Notes: a model not told the origin generated them from the sequence alone. 64,000 nucleotides of DNA from Acanthococcus lagerstroemiae (GCA_031841125.1 CM063114.1:37965574-38029573), one strand, 5' to 3'; positions 11,817 to 22,681 are shown, numbered from the stretch's first letter. Numbers and translations are program-made.

Positions 11817-14800
11817 ATGTCGAAATTAGTATTCGCGACGTTAATATGCTTCGCGCTATTCGACGGGCATCTGCTGCAGCACGCCGAGACCGGCACCCCG
11901 GCCAACTCGCCGGACGAAACAAATCCCTTTCTGGACGCGGCCAAGTCCTTCCTGGAGGAGGCGATGGAGAAGAACCCGGACATAGGTAAGAGCACCGGCA
12001 TGGCCGCCTTGAACGGTATCCTGCACACGATTAAGAACTCGGACGGCAAACAGATCGGCGACCTGCTCTCCGGCATGAACATACCGAGCAGCAAAAACGT
12101 AGCCGGCGACATCCTGACCGGAATCGCCGGAATGTTGGGCAAGAACTCGCAAGGCTTCGATCCGAAAATAATCGGCCAGGTGGCCGACGTGCTGTCCAGT
12201 ATGGCCGGTGATAAAGCTGCCGAGACCGAGAACAACGAGATACCGGACCACAGTCCCGGCCCGGACTGGGGAGCTATTTTGGGCTTGGCCTCGAATCTGC
12301 TCTCATCGGCGGCCGACAAGAGCTCCAGCGATGGTAACGGCTTTGAGGGGCTGTTGAAAGGCGGAGGCCTCGAGGGCTTAATGAACTTGCTGCCCCTGTT
12401 AACGAGCAACGCGCCCAGCGGACACGTGCATTTCGCGGACAGCGAGCTGGAAGACCAGTCCGAGCACAAGAGGCACGAGAAGTCCAATTACCTGCCCCCG
12501 TTCATGCACATCATTTACGAGTACTGGGAGCACTTCAAAACGTCCGAATTTGGGGAAACCGTGTGGAAGAAGAGCGGCCTCGAAGGCATATTCCAGTTGT
12601 TCGTCGACAAGGACGGATACTTCCAAGTGGATCGCATCTTCGAATCGATGGAAAATATCTCATTCAGACGTAAATGGATCAAGAGTTTATCCAGTTTCGT
12701 CGGAGAGTGGGTCAAACATGTCTCCGATCCGACCACGCAAGCTAGGTAATCATTTTTCTCTTCTCATTTAGCGATCGCGTCGGAATCACGCACTTAGCAG
12801 GCGAGGATCACGGAAAGGGGACAACGAGAGGCAAGTGCCCTTCCCAGTGTGAGAAATCAATATTAAAAACTCCATCTTGCCGTGTCTCAAACAGGCCTGC
12901 TGGAGTCTTGAAAACTATCTTAAATAGGTATGAAAGAGTATTGAAAGTCATAAACCAGTCTTGAAGAGTCCTAAAGAGTCATTGCCAAAAGGAATCATAG
13001 TCTTAAGCAAAACTTGAACTGTCTTAGCCAATCCTAAAATAATTTGGAAAAGTCTTAATGAGCGTCTACTTTTGTAAACTAGTATGAAAGAATTTGTTCC
13101 GTCTTTGATCAGGTCTTTTGAAAATACGTAAAAAGTCTGTGTCGAGTCTTAAACCAGAAAGTTTCTTCTGGGGGGGTACCACTGTTTTTCTTTTTTACTT
13201 TCGCTCGTATTTTAAAATATGGCCATCTGGTTGTATAAATCTTTTACGGGGCGGGGGTGTGCAGTGGGTGTCCCTTATTTTACAAGTTTTCGCCAGTTGA
13301 TTAGGGTCGCACTGAAACTCGTTCCAATGGACCTAGAAACTTGCTATAAAAAATTTGAGCTCAATCTGAGGTCATTAATCCGTGCCGCTTTGACCTCTAA
13401 GTGATGTGTAATACTGAGATTTTACAAAAAACCGCGAATATCTCGGAACATATCAACTTCAGGACCAGAATGTATATAACATAAAATGTTTCTTCTTAAA
13501 TTTCCTATAAAAAAGAGTCTACTCAACTTTTCTCTAAAACGCATATTTACCGAGATAATCGCAATAATGTGTGAAAATTTCGAGGAATGTTGATTTTTTT
13601 CTTTTATAACTGATCCTCACTCGCTAAATCGTAGTTATCTAAAAAAATATTCACTTTAGGACCAAAATGCAAATTACATAAAATGTTCCTCGTTAAATTT
13701 TCTGTAAATGGTTTCCATACAACATTTCTTTAGAAAACATATTTATCAAGGTAATCTCAAAAATGAGTGGAATTTTCGAAAAGTATGTTCGTTTTTTTTT
13801 TTAAATCATTTTATGGCTGAATATCTATTTATGTCGGGTAACGCACACTACAGTATAACTTCAGCCCTCATCTCACTACGCCCGTGACAGTTGTTTGTTG
13901 GGGCATCTCCTATAGAATAGACTTCGGATTATGTATGTATGTCTAACAACAATAGTCAACAGTGTGCACCTAAAATATAACGTTGCGCTGTTAAGGAACA
14001 GTCACGTGTTCTCAGAATTCAGGGTCATTTTCTATGGGCAAATCGCTGTTTCATGCGCTATGTCACTATTATTGAAATACATAGATTCCTTTTCTAATTT
14101 TGCTCTCAACCCGAGCCCTGGAATCCGCCCTTTCGAACATTGCCTCAGAGACATCGGGGAGGCTGTCACGGCTGTTTCAGCCCTCTTCACTTCATGCCGA
14201 AAAACCGGCCTAGGTCGAAATGTAGCGAGTTGCTACGTGGGCTCGAACCCGAGACCTCTCCGGATTCTGAGACCAGCGCGCTATCCACTCGGTCAACCAG
14301 ACCCCTATCCGAGGTCTACTCTGTGGTAGGTACTCAACAAACTGTCATGGGCGTAGCCAGGGGGGGGGGTAACTGCTACGCTTGCCCCAGTAGACAGAGA
14401 CTCATTACCCACAATTAATAGATATTTCAGACGTAAAATAATAAAAAAGCCTCTGTTTTTCGAAAATTTCACTCATTTTTGCGATTATCTCGATAAATAT
14501 GCTTTCTGAAGATATGTTGTATAGAATCTATTTACAGAAAATTTAACGGCGAATATTTTATATTATTTGCATTTTGGTTCTAAAGTGAATATTTTTTTAG
14601 ATAACTGATTTAGCGAGTGAAGATCAGTTATGAAAGAAAAAATAAAATCAACGTTCCTTGAAACTTTCACACATTATTACGATTATCTCGGTAAATATGC
14701 GTTTTAGAGAAAAGTTGAATGGTATCTTTTTTATAGGAAATTTAACAAGGAACATTTTATGTTATATGCATTTTGATCCTAAAGTTAATATGTTCCGAGA

Positions 14801-17800
14801 TATTCGCGTTTTTTTGTGTTTTTTTTTGTAAAATTTCTTGTATTACACATAATTTCAAGGTCAAAGCGGCCCGGGTTAATGACCTCAGATTGAGCTCAAA
14901 TTTTTTTACGTTGGGTTTCTAGGTCTATTGGAACCAATTTCACTGCGACCCTAATCAACTGGCGAAAACTTGTAAAATAAGGAACACCCCAGTGTGCAGC
15001 CTCCCCTTCCCAGGACTGCCCATTCGGGCCGACGACAGCGACTTTCCCAAAATAAACCAAAATTGTAAAGAATCCGCAAAAAAATGTGTAGCATTCGAAA
15101 ATCCAAATCTGTGATCGAGTGCAAAATCCAAAATTCCGAATTCGAGTACAGCAAAGTGGATTCTAGAAACTTAATTCATTTAAAGGTGAATCCTGGAATC
15201 CGAGTTCTAGAATCTAGATTTTATCATGAAAACGGGGAAAAGGATTCTAAAATTCAAGAAGAATTCAAAGAACCCTTAGAAAAAATAGATACCGAGCTAA
15301 TCGTTTTGGAATATTGATGTAGTCGGTGAAAAGTTAGAATTCTAATATGGACTCAGAATCCTGATTCAGGATTTAAAATTCTAATACGAATTTAAAATCC
15401 GGGTATGAATTCAGAATATGAACACAAACTCTGTGGAAAACAAAATCCTGGCGAATTCAGTGGAAAAATAGAATCCAAAACCACGACAAAATGATTCAGA
15501 ATCTAAAAATTCGGATTCTGATTGAATAAATTTTATTCCGAATTCATTTCCACCTCTGAAATTGACGTTCAGTTTTTTCTTATTAGTAGACATGTGCCGA
15601 TGTGCCCCAACACTCCAGAAGAGAAGAAAAAACCCTAAAAATTACCTGGGTGAATGGTAAATTCAGACTCATGAACTATTGTGTTCATTTTTACTTAGGT
15701 CTCTTTTTTCACTTCTCATTCCTCAACTGCTGTTTTGGCTCATCGCTCATGTAATGAAATTTAAGCCTCAATGTCACAAAGTTAACTTTTCTACATTAAA
15801 TTCTCTCCCCCTGCCCTCGCAACTACCACATGAAAATGACGGTTCTTCAGCTTTTAGGTTCATTTCCTGAAAAAAATGGTAGGTAGTATTTTAGTTGACG
15901 GTCAACGGCACAACCATCCCGATGCGCAATCAGTTACCCTCTAGTTACCCAGTTACCCGCGGAAAATTTACTCATTTGTTACTCCCGGGTTACCCTCATA
16001 TTACTCTCAGATTACCCTTGTTCCCCTTTAGCTACCCGGGTAAGTGGCGGGATGGTGTGGTGGGACATATGGCGATGCACGCATGCCAAAGTGGCCTTTA
16101 TGACACAGCACCTCCGGTCCCGGAAACTACCCTTTCGAGTATCGCATCAGTGACCGGAGGGACGCTTTGAGGCCAGGCCCGAACCCCCATTTCTCCGTGC
16201 CGCAACGGTGCATGCGTCCTACTACGCAATTAGTTACCCTCGGTTGCCCTCAGATTACCATTGTTCCCCTTTAGTTACCCGGATAATTGGTGGGATTTTG
16301 CGCATCGGGATGCAAAAAACAGCAACAGCAAAGTAGCAGCCCCCCTCCACCCGGTTACGGCCTTGTCTTAAACAGTCAATTAGTCTTGAACAACAGCCTC
16401 ACAGAATCTCAAAAACAAGTTTGGGAGGATTAAAATTTTTGAAATGAACATTGAAAAGTTTTAAGTAGTGTTTCTCCTTCCTCAAGCAAGAAAAATTGGG
16501 TAGCATTCTCATGAACGTTGAAAATTCTTTGTAGATTGTATCCCAGTCTTTCCAGTGAGTTGAAGAAATTTAAAAGCAAACTTCGTTAAGCATTTTTATT
16601 TTCAATGTCAATAAAAAAAAACAGTGTAGGAGCAAATTTTGCTCAGAACTCCAAGTACCTACTTATCTTTACTCAGTCATCATTGTGAGGCCAAAGTTAT
16701 GATCTAAGTTTTCAGGCAGGAAAAGCTTTCAATGTACGCAATTTTGTCGAATGACTTCGAATTTACTAAAAATTTCCAGTGAGCGATCGGTCTGGGAGGG
16801 TGTATTACACGCCCTATTCTCATCTCTTTTCCGCCATCCCTTTCTCACCGAGCTTCTACTGGAACGCGAAGACCCCTAAGAATATTGAAATTTGTATAAC
16901 AGAGACGTAGCAAATGCACTTTAGTGGTTCCATTAATATACATCAGGGCTCTCCAACCTTTTTTGACCAAAAGCCATGTTGAAAAATGTAGAAGGCCTGG
17001 AGGGACAGCAATATTCCGGGGGGTTTGGGGGCTATGGAATGTTGCTGGCTGAAAAAAATCGCCGCTGCCTGTCAACAGCTGATTTGGATTTGGCGTTTTG
17101 CAAAGAGGGTTAGAAAACAGAAAGGGCAAAAAGTAGGCGAGTATTTCGCCTGTAGTTGACGTTGAAATTTCTAAACTAGGAATACATTTTCGAAGTGCCA
17201 AATATTTTACTACCTAAAAATTTCCCGCGGACCGCTTAAAATCCGTTCGCGAGCCGCATTTGGCCTGCGGGCCGTAGGTTGGAGACCCCTGATATACATT
17301 TTCCGATTGTGTGATTTAAGCCCCCTCGTACCCTGACTGTACAAATCAACTTTGGAAAATGAATAACCACGGTCCAACAGAAGAAGGTTCAGTGACAGTG
17401 CTCCATTTTTTAATTATGACGATCCAGATTTCAATCCCATCACACTGTGTGGCGGGCTAGATCTTAGGACACGTGATGTAAGGAATGTCTTTTGCCGAAT
17501 TGCGCAGGGTAGTAAGAGGGGTACGCAGCAACTTGAACCGGTTACATGCTTGAATAAGTAGCAAACCTAATCAGAAGGTTACCCTTAGGACTCATTGAGG
17601 GATGAATAATCGAACAGTATGGGGAGAGGCAAGATACAAAAAAATATTTCCTAGCTAAAAATTAAACGAGTTTTCTTCTTTTCAAAAGAATCTGATTGAC
17701 AGACTTTTTGAAAGGGGTGGAGAGTTGATAGCTGAAGGTATAAAACAGGCCAACAATAACCCTTTTTTCCCCCTGGAAAATGGATTATTCTAAATCATTA

Positions 17801-20800
17801 AATTTTTTTTCACTGATCACCCGATGCGCAAAATCCCATCAGTTACCCGGGTAACTAAAAGGGAACAAAGGTAATCTGAGGGTAATGGGTAACTTTTCCA
17901 CCACGGGTAACTGGAGGGTAACTAATTGTGTAGTATCCTGCCAGTTACCCGGGTAACTAAAGGGAAAAAAGGGTAATATGAGGGTAACCTAAGAGTAACA
18001 AATGGGTAAATTTTCCGCAAGTGACTGGGTAACTGGATGGTAACTGATTGCGCATCGAGCAACCTTGATGGAATCTTTCCTTTCCCTGTCAATACATCGG
18101 CACTTTTATAACTACCACCGGTCGCATTTTTGTGCTCAGGACCGTACCCACTGGCCGCTTCTGTGGGATACTTCTCTCAGTCTATAGCTAAAATACGAAT
18201 TCCCGGAGTTCACCAATCGATAAGAGCCAAAAAAAAAAAACGCTGTCGCAGCAGCGACAGCAGTACCGACTTTTCAAATTTAGTATCTTACATAAAAAAA
18301 ATCCTGAAAAATAAAAGAAAAATCCCAAATCAGCAAATAATAATATTAGTAATAATAATAATAATAATAATAATAGAAAAAAGGAGGCGATGACTAGGAA
18401 AAATGAAAGCTGTATGGAAAAAATTCAACAGAATAGAAACAGAAGAAAAAACCGAAAAAAATAACTAAGAGGAACTTTTAACCATAAAAACAACCATAAC
18501 AGAGATCTCGAAAATAAAACAAAAACTCAACAACAGCAAAAATGGGATAACGTTAAAGGAAAACAAGCGACGCACTTCAAAACAAACACAAATAGTTCAA
18601 ATACACACAGCACGAATTTAGACGCGTGGTAGTTCAAATGCAGGCAACACGAATTTACATGGACAGAGTTCAAATAAAAGAACTGATACCAGTAACTGCT
18701 TATCTTGCTAACAATAGCAGTACCGACGACTAACAACTATTGTTGGGAATGAATCTGAATAAACGCATTATATCGAAAGGTCGATATCTCGACATTTTCG
18801 ACACGTAGAAAAATTGACCACATTTTTAACACTAAACCCCAATTTTCTACCCCGGTTATCTCCCTCCCCTTTGGGGTGCTGAAAAAATGATAATAACTAA
18901 AAATATGTAAAATAAAATTTTCTTCAAATGAGTTCCAGTATATTTTTCGTCCCCAAGCTGAGATGATGAGAAATAATCGAAAGAAATGTTTGACCCTCTC
19001 CCCACAGCCCCTTTCGGCGAATCCTCACCAAAATTTCACATGCACAACTTCAAGTGCTGTTCTATAACATATCTGATTTTCATAAAATTCGATCCTACAC
19101 TCTTCGAGCTATTCCAGTTTCAAAATTTTGTACATATATATACCTATATATATATATATATATATAAGGATACCTGAAATTGAATGAATGATATTTTCGA
19201 ACTCCTCACACCTCAAAACGTAAAGAAAATTCACTCTGACCTCAAACCCCCACCCTATGAACAAAAACAATACCTCCTTTCGAATTCTTCGAAAAGTCGG
19301 TAAAAATAAAGATTAACAAATTCACCAGTTCGTCTTCTGTAACGGGATGATCATAGAAGGACGTACAGTTTCAAGAGTACCGTTAACTCGAATCGGGTCA
19401 CGCTCTAGCATGTTCCGAGTGGAAAGAATAAGTAAGAAATAAAATAACTTGATAAACGAAGTGTTTTTTTTATTTTATTTTTTTAAATAATCAACCAGTC
19501 TTGTAAGAAGCATAAATGAGTCACCAATTCGACTGATACGCGCGGTTATTACAGGCGGGTAAATCCATTCTAAAGTTTTTCATGTTTCACAATAAGCTTA
19601 ACAATCAGGTAATCTGCGCCCAAATAACACCAAATTTTCACACAAAGAGAGCCGGCACGAACGTAACGTGGGGGGGGGAGATAAAAGGCAAGAATACCGA
19701 CGATTCCTACAAATTTTAACAGAGAATCACAAAACTCTTCAGTTGTGCAGTTTGGCCGACAAGCTATTGAATTTTGCTAAAAATGCCGATTTGGAAAATG
19801 ATTGAGGTGTACCCTCCTGTAGTGCTGACCCTGCGCACGAGTTATGAGTTCCCAAAGTCTGTCAAAGAATCAACATAACCAGGGTTGTAACGATAACGAA
19901 GCAAAATTGAGGGAACAAGAATCAAATCAGTTTAGCTGAACTGGATTCTAATCTATGTAGAGATGACTTGGCATTAATGATGCATGCTTATGATTCACTC
20001 CATGAAATCTTATAACTTCAAGTCAAAACTTGAATGGAAAGTGATACCTGTTATTCTGCAGTAATGGATACAAGGAGAAAGTGGAATACAAGTTAGTTTA
20101 ATTTTTTGCTGAAAATCACCCCGTTAAGCGACTTCTGACAAATGCCTATAGTGTATAAACAGTGTATCTCAATGTAAGTACTTACTACAAAAAGCGAACA
20201 ATATCCTCGCTTTTTATGCTACTAGATATATCAGTGCAATTTATCAGTTTTCATTACCTAATGAATATGAATTATGCATAAGGATTAGGAAAGAATCGTC
20301 TGTCGCCACTTTTTAAGTAGGGCTGGTCAGTTTACTCAAGTTGTACCATTCGTGTGGATACGATTTACAATCGGAATATTTTATTGACTGATTGGTAGGT
20401 ATACCTGATGCGCAAAATCCCTCCAGTTACCCGGATAACTAAAGGGGAACAAGGGGAACTACAGAGGGGAACAAGAGTAATCTGAGGGTAATTGAGGGTA
20501 ACAAAAATGGGTAACTTTTCCGCCGCTGATAACTAGAGGGTATAACTAATTGCATAATATCCCGCCAGTTACCCGGATAACTAAAGAGAAACAAGGGTAA
20601 TCTGAGGGTAACTAGAGGGTAACTGATTGCGCATCGGGTACCTAATATTAAAATATCTACCAAGCAACGAAGTACCGTGTGTACGATTTGAAGAATTGCG
20701 CGATATTCTGTCACATCAGATAATCTAACAACTTGGAAGTTCCAGCAGTTGAAACTTCGTTTTCTATAAATGTATGGTCCAAAACGGGTTGTGTTCAAAT

Positions 20801-22681
20801 ACAGATACTTATTATAATATTCGTGCAATTGGGTACCACTTCTGTTGGTGGTGTTCACCTTCTTTTGCCTATGACAAACAGTTACTCTCGAATTCGTGCT
20901 CGTGAATATTAGTGAATTAACACCTTGGGCCTGTCTAGATCGTTGACCTCTTTGACTATACGATAATGCAAATTAGTCTGGACATTGCATACCGTACGAT
21001 GTTGTCTAGGGTGTTATTTTTTCATAGGTAATAAAATAAACAAGTTTTTATTCATTTTTTTGTTCTTCTTGTTTTAACAGATATGTAGCCAATTTAAAAT
21101 ACGTCGGAAACAGCTTCCTCAAGGCGCAAGGATATTCGAAATCGGTGTACTTCGATCCTACAAAACCAGCCGAATCGATAGCTCTGATTACAGACGCCAT
21201 TTGTAAAAGACATTTCGGATTGAAAATTAATTCGGGCAAATATATTAGGCCCGCTGTATTATATATTCAAGTAAGCTGAAATAATTATAATTACAGTAAT
21301 CTTTTGATCAGGAGCGGATTAAGGCGTAAGCATGGAAAGCATTTGCTTAGGGCGCGAAAAAGAGAAGGGCGTCATCAGGGAGCGAAAAAAATGTTTTTCA
21401 ACACAAACGCAGGGTGCTGAGAGTGCCAATCTTGATATTGCTTCCTACGCCAGAAAGGGTTAATCCGCCCCTGCTTTTGATTAGACATGCTTGTCCTAAT
21501 TACGATGTACCTGCAGCTACAGTCACATATACCTATTGACAGAAAATTAGTCGCACAGTTTCAGTACACAGGAACGCTAGAAATGAGATTTGTGGGGGAA
21601 ACAAGTGTATCCATTTTCAATCCATCAAAACGCAGATTAATCTCAAAGTGGGTATGGGGTCTAGTTGGCCGAGTGGATAGCGTGTTGGTCTCGGACTCGC
21701 CAGATTTCGATCTAGGCTGATTTTTTGGTCAAAAGGGAAGAGGGCTAAGACAGCCCTAACAAGCCTCCCCAACGTCTCTGAGGCAATGCTCGAAAGGGCG
21801 GATTCCAGGGCTCGGGTTGAGAGTAAATTAGAAAAGAAAATCTCAAAATGGGTTAGCAATTATTTTGTTACAAGTCTCACACGAGGCACTTTTGGATCTA
21901 AAAACCGTTACCTCGAGTAAGGCATTTTGTTAATCGGGACATCTCTGCCGCAGAAATGGTTTCTTGCGTTACAGCCGATTTAGATGATGTGCATCAGTGG
22001 GCCAAGAGCTCGGATAGCTTTAAAATAACTACTTGTTAATTTGTCAATGAATTCAATTATTTTAATTTCAATTTTTCTATTTCTAGGACTTATTTAAATT
22101 AGGTGAAAACAAGAATTTATTAAGCATGTCACATTTAAGTTCCCAAGACATTAGTAGTAAATTATCAGAACTACTAAATGGCGAACTGATAGAACCAATT
22201 TTACGAGTATGGCGAGCTTACAAATTTACCATTAAGAATCCACAGTGCGATAGAAGATTAATCTGTTACTTGAACCAGAAAGATAGTTCTCCCGCCAAAA
22301 GTGGTCTGAAGCCCGGAGTCGTTAAATTATCAAGGTAAATCTCGTTTTGTTAAATACAATATTTTGATATCACTCAAGCTGAGACTAATTCTGTCAACCT
22401 CAAATAACAGTCTGATAGCATCGTGGTACCTGTCGGGAAGAACTGGAACACCATTTTGGAAATTGTACAACGCTGCCACCGAAGATCATGTCTGCGAGGT
22501 ACGTATTCTTTTCAGATGCTGATGTTTTACGCCATTGTACTCAAAGATGCAGTAAAATTACCATTCGGAGAATATAATTTTGATGTATGCGTTTCAGGCA
22601 CAATATCCCGTTGACTGCCAGCGATTTTTCGACGAAGATGTTAGATTTACAACCGAAAGTAGCCACGGCGAAGAATTATGA
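11817..22681 (+). CDS. secreted protein of unrecognised family, 512 aa, five coding exons
   Basis: Exons assembled by phase: 11817-12745, 21081-21270, 22087-22334, 22411-22498 and 22598-22681, all with GT-AG introns and total length divisible by three. The ATG at 11817 is preferred because a hydrophobic signal peptide follows at once (residues about 2-19, SKLVFATLICFALF), with a polar segment after it. Residues 20-309 (exon 1) are rich in amphipathic helix, with Gly/Leu/Ser runs such as GLLKGGGLEGLMNLLP and no cysteine after the signal. The remainder, residues 310-512, is compact with five cysteines (AIC, PQC, LIC, HVC, VDC) and ends HGEEL. That tail resembles but does not match the classic ER-retention pattern. 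Exon 1 is GC-rich with strong codon bias, the later exons AT-rich. The first intron is 8.3 kb and full of transposons; the others are 76-816 bp. I do not recognise the family, but length, splicing and signal peptide make a real gene very likely. Confidence 0.85.
12880..13160. repeat. degenerate AGTCTTGAA-type tandem repeat
   Basis: Diverged short units built on AGTCTTGAA, AGTCCTAAAGAGTC and similar recur every 15-25 bases. The same style of sequence occurs at about 27600-28410, 43320-43830 and 56180-56560, in one orientation or its complement. Confidence 0.6.
13265..14991. mobile_element. large foldback DNA element, copy 2, with target-site duplication
   Basis: A 1727-bp element with long inverted arms, starting TGGGTGTCCCTTATTTTAC and ending GTAAAATAAGGAACACCCCA. 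It is bounded by a perfect 8-bp duplication, GTGTGCAG, at 13257-13264 and 14992-14999. The arms match those of the element at 8490-10702 (for example CCAGTTGATTAGGGTCGCAC and AACAGTCACGTGTTCTCAG). The loop of copy 1 is replaced here by a SINE at about 14085-14306. The element has no transposase, so it must have been moved in trans. It sits in intron 1 of the secreted-protein gene. Confidence 0.9.
14085..14306 (-). mobile_element. tRNA-derived SINE, family 1, copy A
   Basis: On the minus strand the head reads GGGGTCTGGTTGACCGAGTG, with an A-box-like segment GACCGAGTGGATAGCGC and a B box GGTTCGAGCC. This resembles a class II (Ser/Leu type) tRNA 5' half. A body of about 130 bp follows, with GAGGCAATG and TCGAAAGGGC motifs, ending in the TTGAGAGCAAAATTAGAAAA tail. 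Because a long unrelated body follows the head and three copies exist in the window, it is a SINE and not a tRNA gene. It lies in the loop of a foldback element. Confidence 0.85.
15070..15590. repeat. degenerate GAATCC/GGATTC repeat
   Basis: Diverged runs of hexamers such as GGATTC, GAATTC and AGAATC fill about 500 bp. The same type of sequence recurs at about 37250-37700. Open frames here are by-products of the repeat. Confidence 0.65.
15918..16312 (-). mobile_element. GGGTAAC-array element, copy 2, interrupted
   Basis: Inverted relative to the other copies, with termini ATCCCGATGCGCAA at the left and TTGCGCATCGGGAT at the right, forming a 14-bp inverted terminus. The interior is dense in GTTACCC (the complement of GGGTAAC). 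An insertion at 16054-16220 splits one monomer; without it the flanks would read GGGATACTACGCAATTAG, as in the middle of uninterrupted copies. Confidence 0.85.
16054..16220 (-). mobile_element. SINE-like element, family 2, nested copy
   Basis: A 167-bp insertion in a GGGTAAC-array element. Read on the minus strand it contains GGGTTCGGGCC (B-box-like), then GTCACTGATGCGATACTCG, AAAGGGTAGTTTCCGGG and a tail with GGCATGCGTGCATCGCC. The same order of motifs occurs on the plus strand at 44395-44580. The tRNA-like head is weak, so assignment as a SINE is an inference. Confidence 0.65.
16313..16943. other. intronic stretch, nothing recognised
   Basis: Part of intron 1 of the secreted-protein gene. 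AGTCTTGAA-type repeat traces occur near 16360-16460. Nothing else is recognised. Confidence 0.4.
16944..17291 (-). mobile_element. hAT-like MITE with target-site duplication
   Basis: The termini are CAGGGCTCTCCAACC and GGTTGGAGACCCCTG, near-perfect inverted repeats of the type known from hAT elements. A perfect 8-bp duplication, ATATACAT, flanks the element at 16936-16943 and 17292-17299. The right part holds a CCGCGGACCGCTT...GCGGGCCGTAGG block. The 348-bp length excludes a transposase. Confidence 0.92.
17823..18057 (+). mobile_element. GGGTAAC-array element, copy 3, dimer
   Basis: The ends are GATGCGCA and TGCGCATC. Two monomers of about 115 bp each begin with CAGTTACCCGGGTAACTAAA and continue with spaced GGGTAA(C/T) motifs. 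The junction near 17925-17940 reads AATTGTGTAGTATCCTGCC, a decayed version of the end sequences. No coding capacity. Confidence 0.85.
18200..18740 (+). other. strand-asymmetric A-rich tract with a hairpin
   Basis: About 540 bp in which the plus strand is strongly A-rich and T-poor, as in the gag-side regions of many retrotransposons. At 18242-18261, directly after an A tract, GCTGTCGC-AGCA-GCGACAGC forms a perfect 8-bp stem. A retrotransposon 5' part is possible, but no gag or polymerase motif was found. Confidence 0.35.
18351..18375. repeat. (AAT)n microsatellite
   Basis: About eight uninterrupted AAT units, followed by an A-rich tract. Confidence 0.95.
18741..20396. other. intronic stretch, nothing recognised
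   Basis: Part of intron 1 of the secreted-protein gene. Apart from the TA microsatellite no repeat, RNA or coding signal was recognised. Confidence 0.4.
19145..19166. repeat. (TA)n microsatellite
   Basis: About eleven TA units in a wider TA-rich run from 19133. Confidence 0.95.
20407..20638 (+). mobile_element. GGGTAAC-array element, copy 4, dimer
   Basis: The ends are GATGCGCAAAATCCC and GATTGCGCATCGGG. The flanking bases TAGGTATACCT and GGGTACCTA extend the inverted symmetry slightly. Two monomers each start CCAGTTACCCGGATAAC, and about eight GGGTAA-type motifs follow in total. The second monomer is shorter, having lost the AATGGGTAACTTTTCCGC block. Confidence 0.85.
21309..21473. mobile_element. 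hAT-like MITE with target-site duplication
   Basis: A 165-bp element with termini CAGGAGCGGATTAA and TTAATCCGCCCCTG. It is flanked by a perfect 8-bp duplication, CTTTTGAT, at 21301-21308 and 21474-21481. It lies in intron 2 of the secreted-protein gene, 39 bp after the donor site. No coding capacity. Confidence 0.93.
21655..21838 (+). mobile_element. tRNA-derived SINE, family 1, copy B
   Basis: The head TGGGGTCTAGTTGGCCGAGT contains the A-box-like segment. The B-box region is decayed (AGATTTCGATCTAGG). The body shares GAGGCAATGCTCGAAAGGGC and GATTCCAGGGCTCGGGTTG with copies A and C. An imperfect duplication of about 15 bp, AATCTCAAAGTGGGTA before and AATCTCAAAATGGGTTA after, marks retroposition. 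It lies in intron 2 of the secreted-protein gene. Confidence 0.88.

Noticed and set aside
14230..14306. tRNA-like sequence with A and B boxes on the minus strand (also at 44250-44327)
   Set aside because: The tRNA-like head is joined to a shared non-tRNA body in three copies, so it is a SINE head and not a tRNA gene.
18130..18393. Open frame ending in poly-isoleucine
   Set aside because: The isoleucine run is the translated AAT microsatellite.
22598..22681. C-terminal HGEEL as an ER-retention signal
   Set aside because: The last four residues, GEEL, do not match the accepted KDEL-type pattern.
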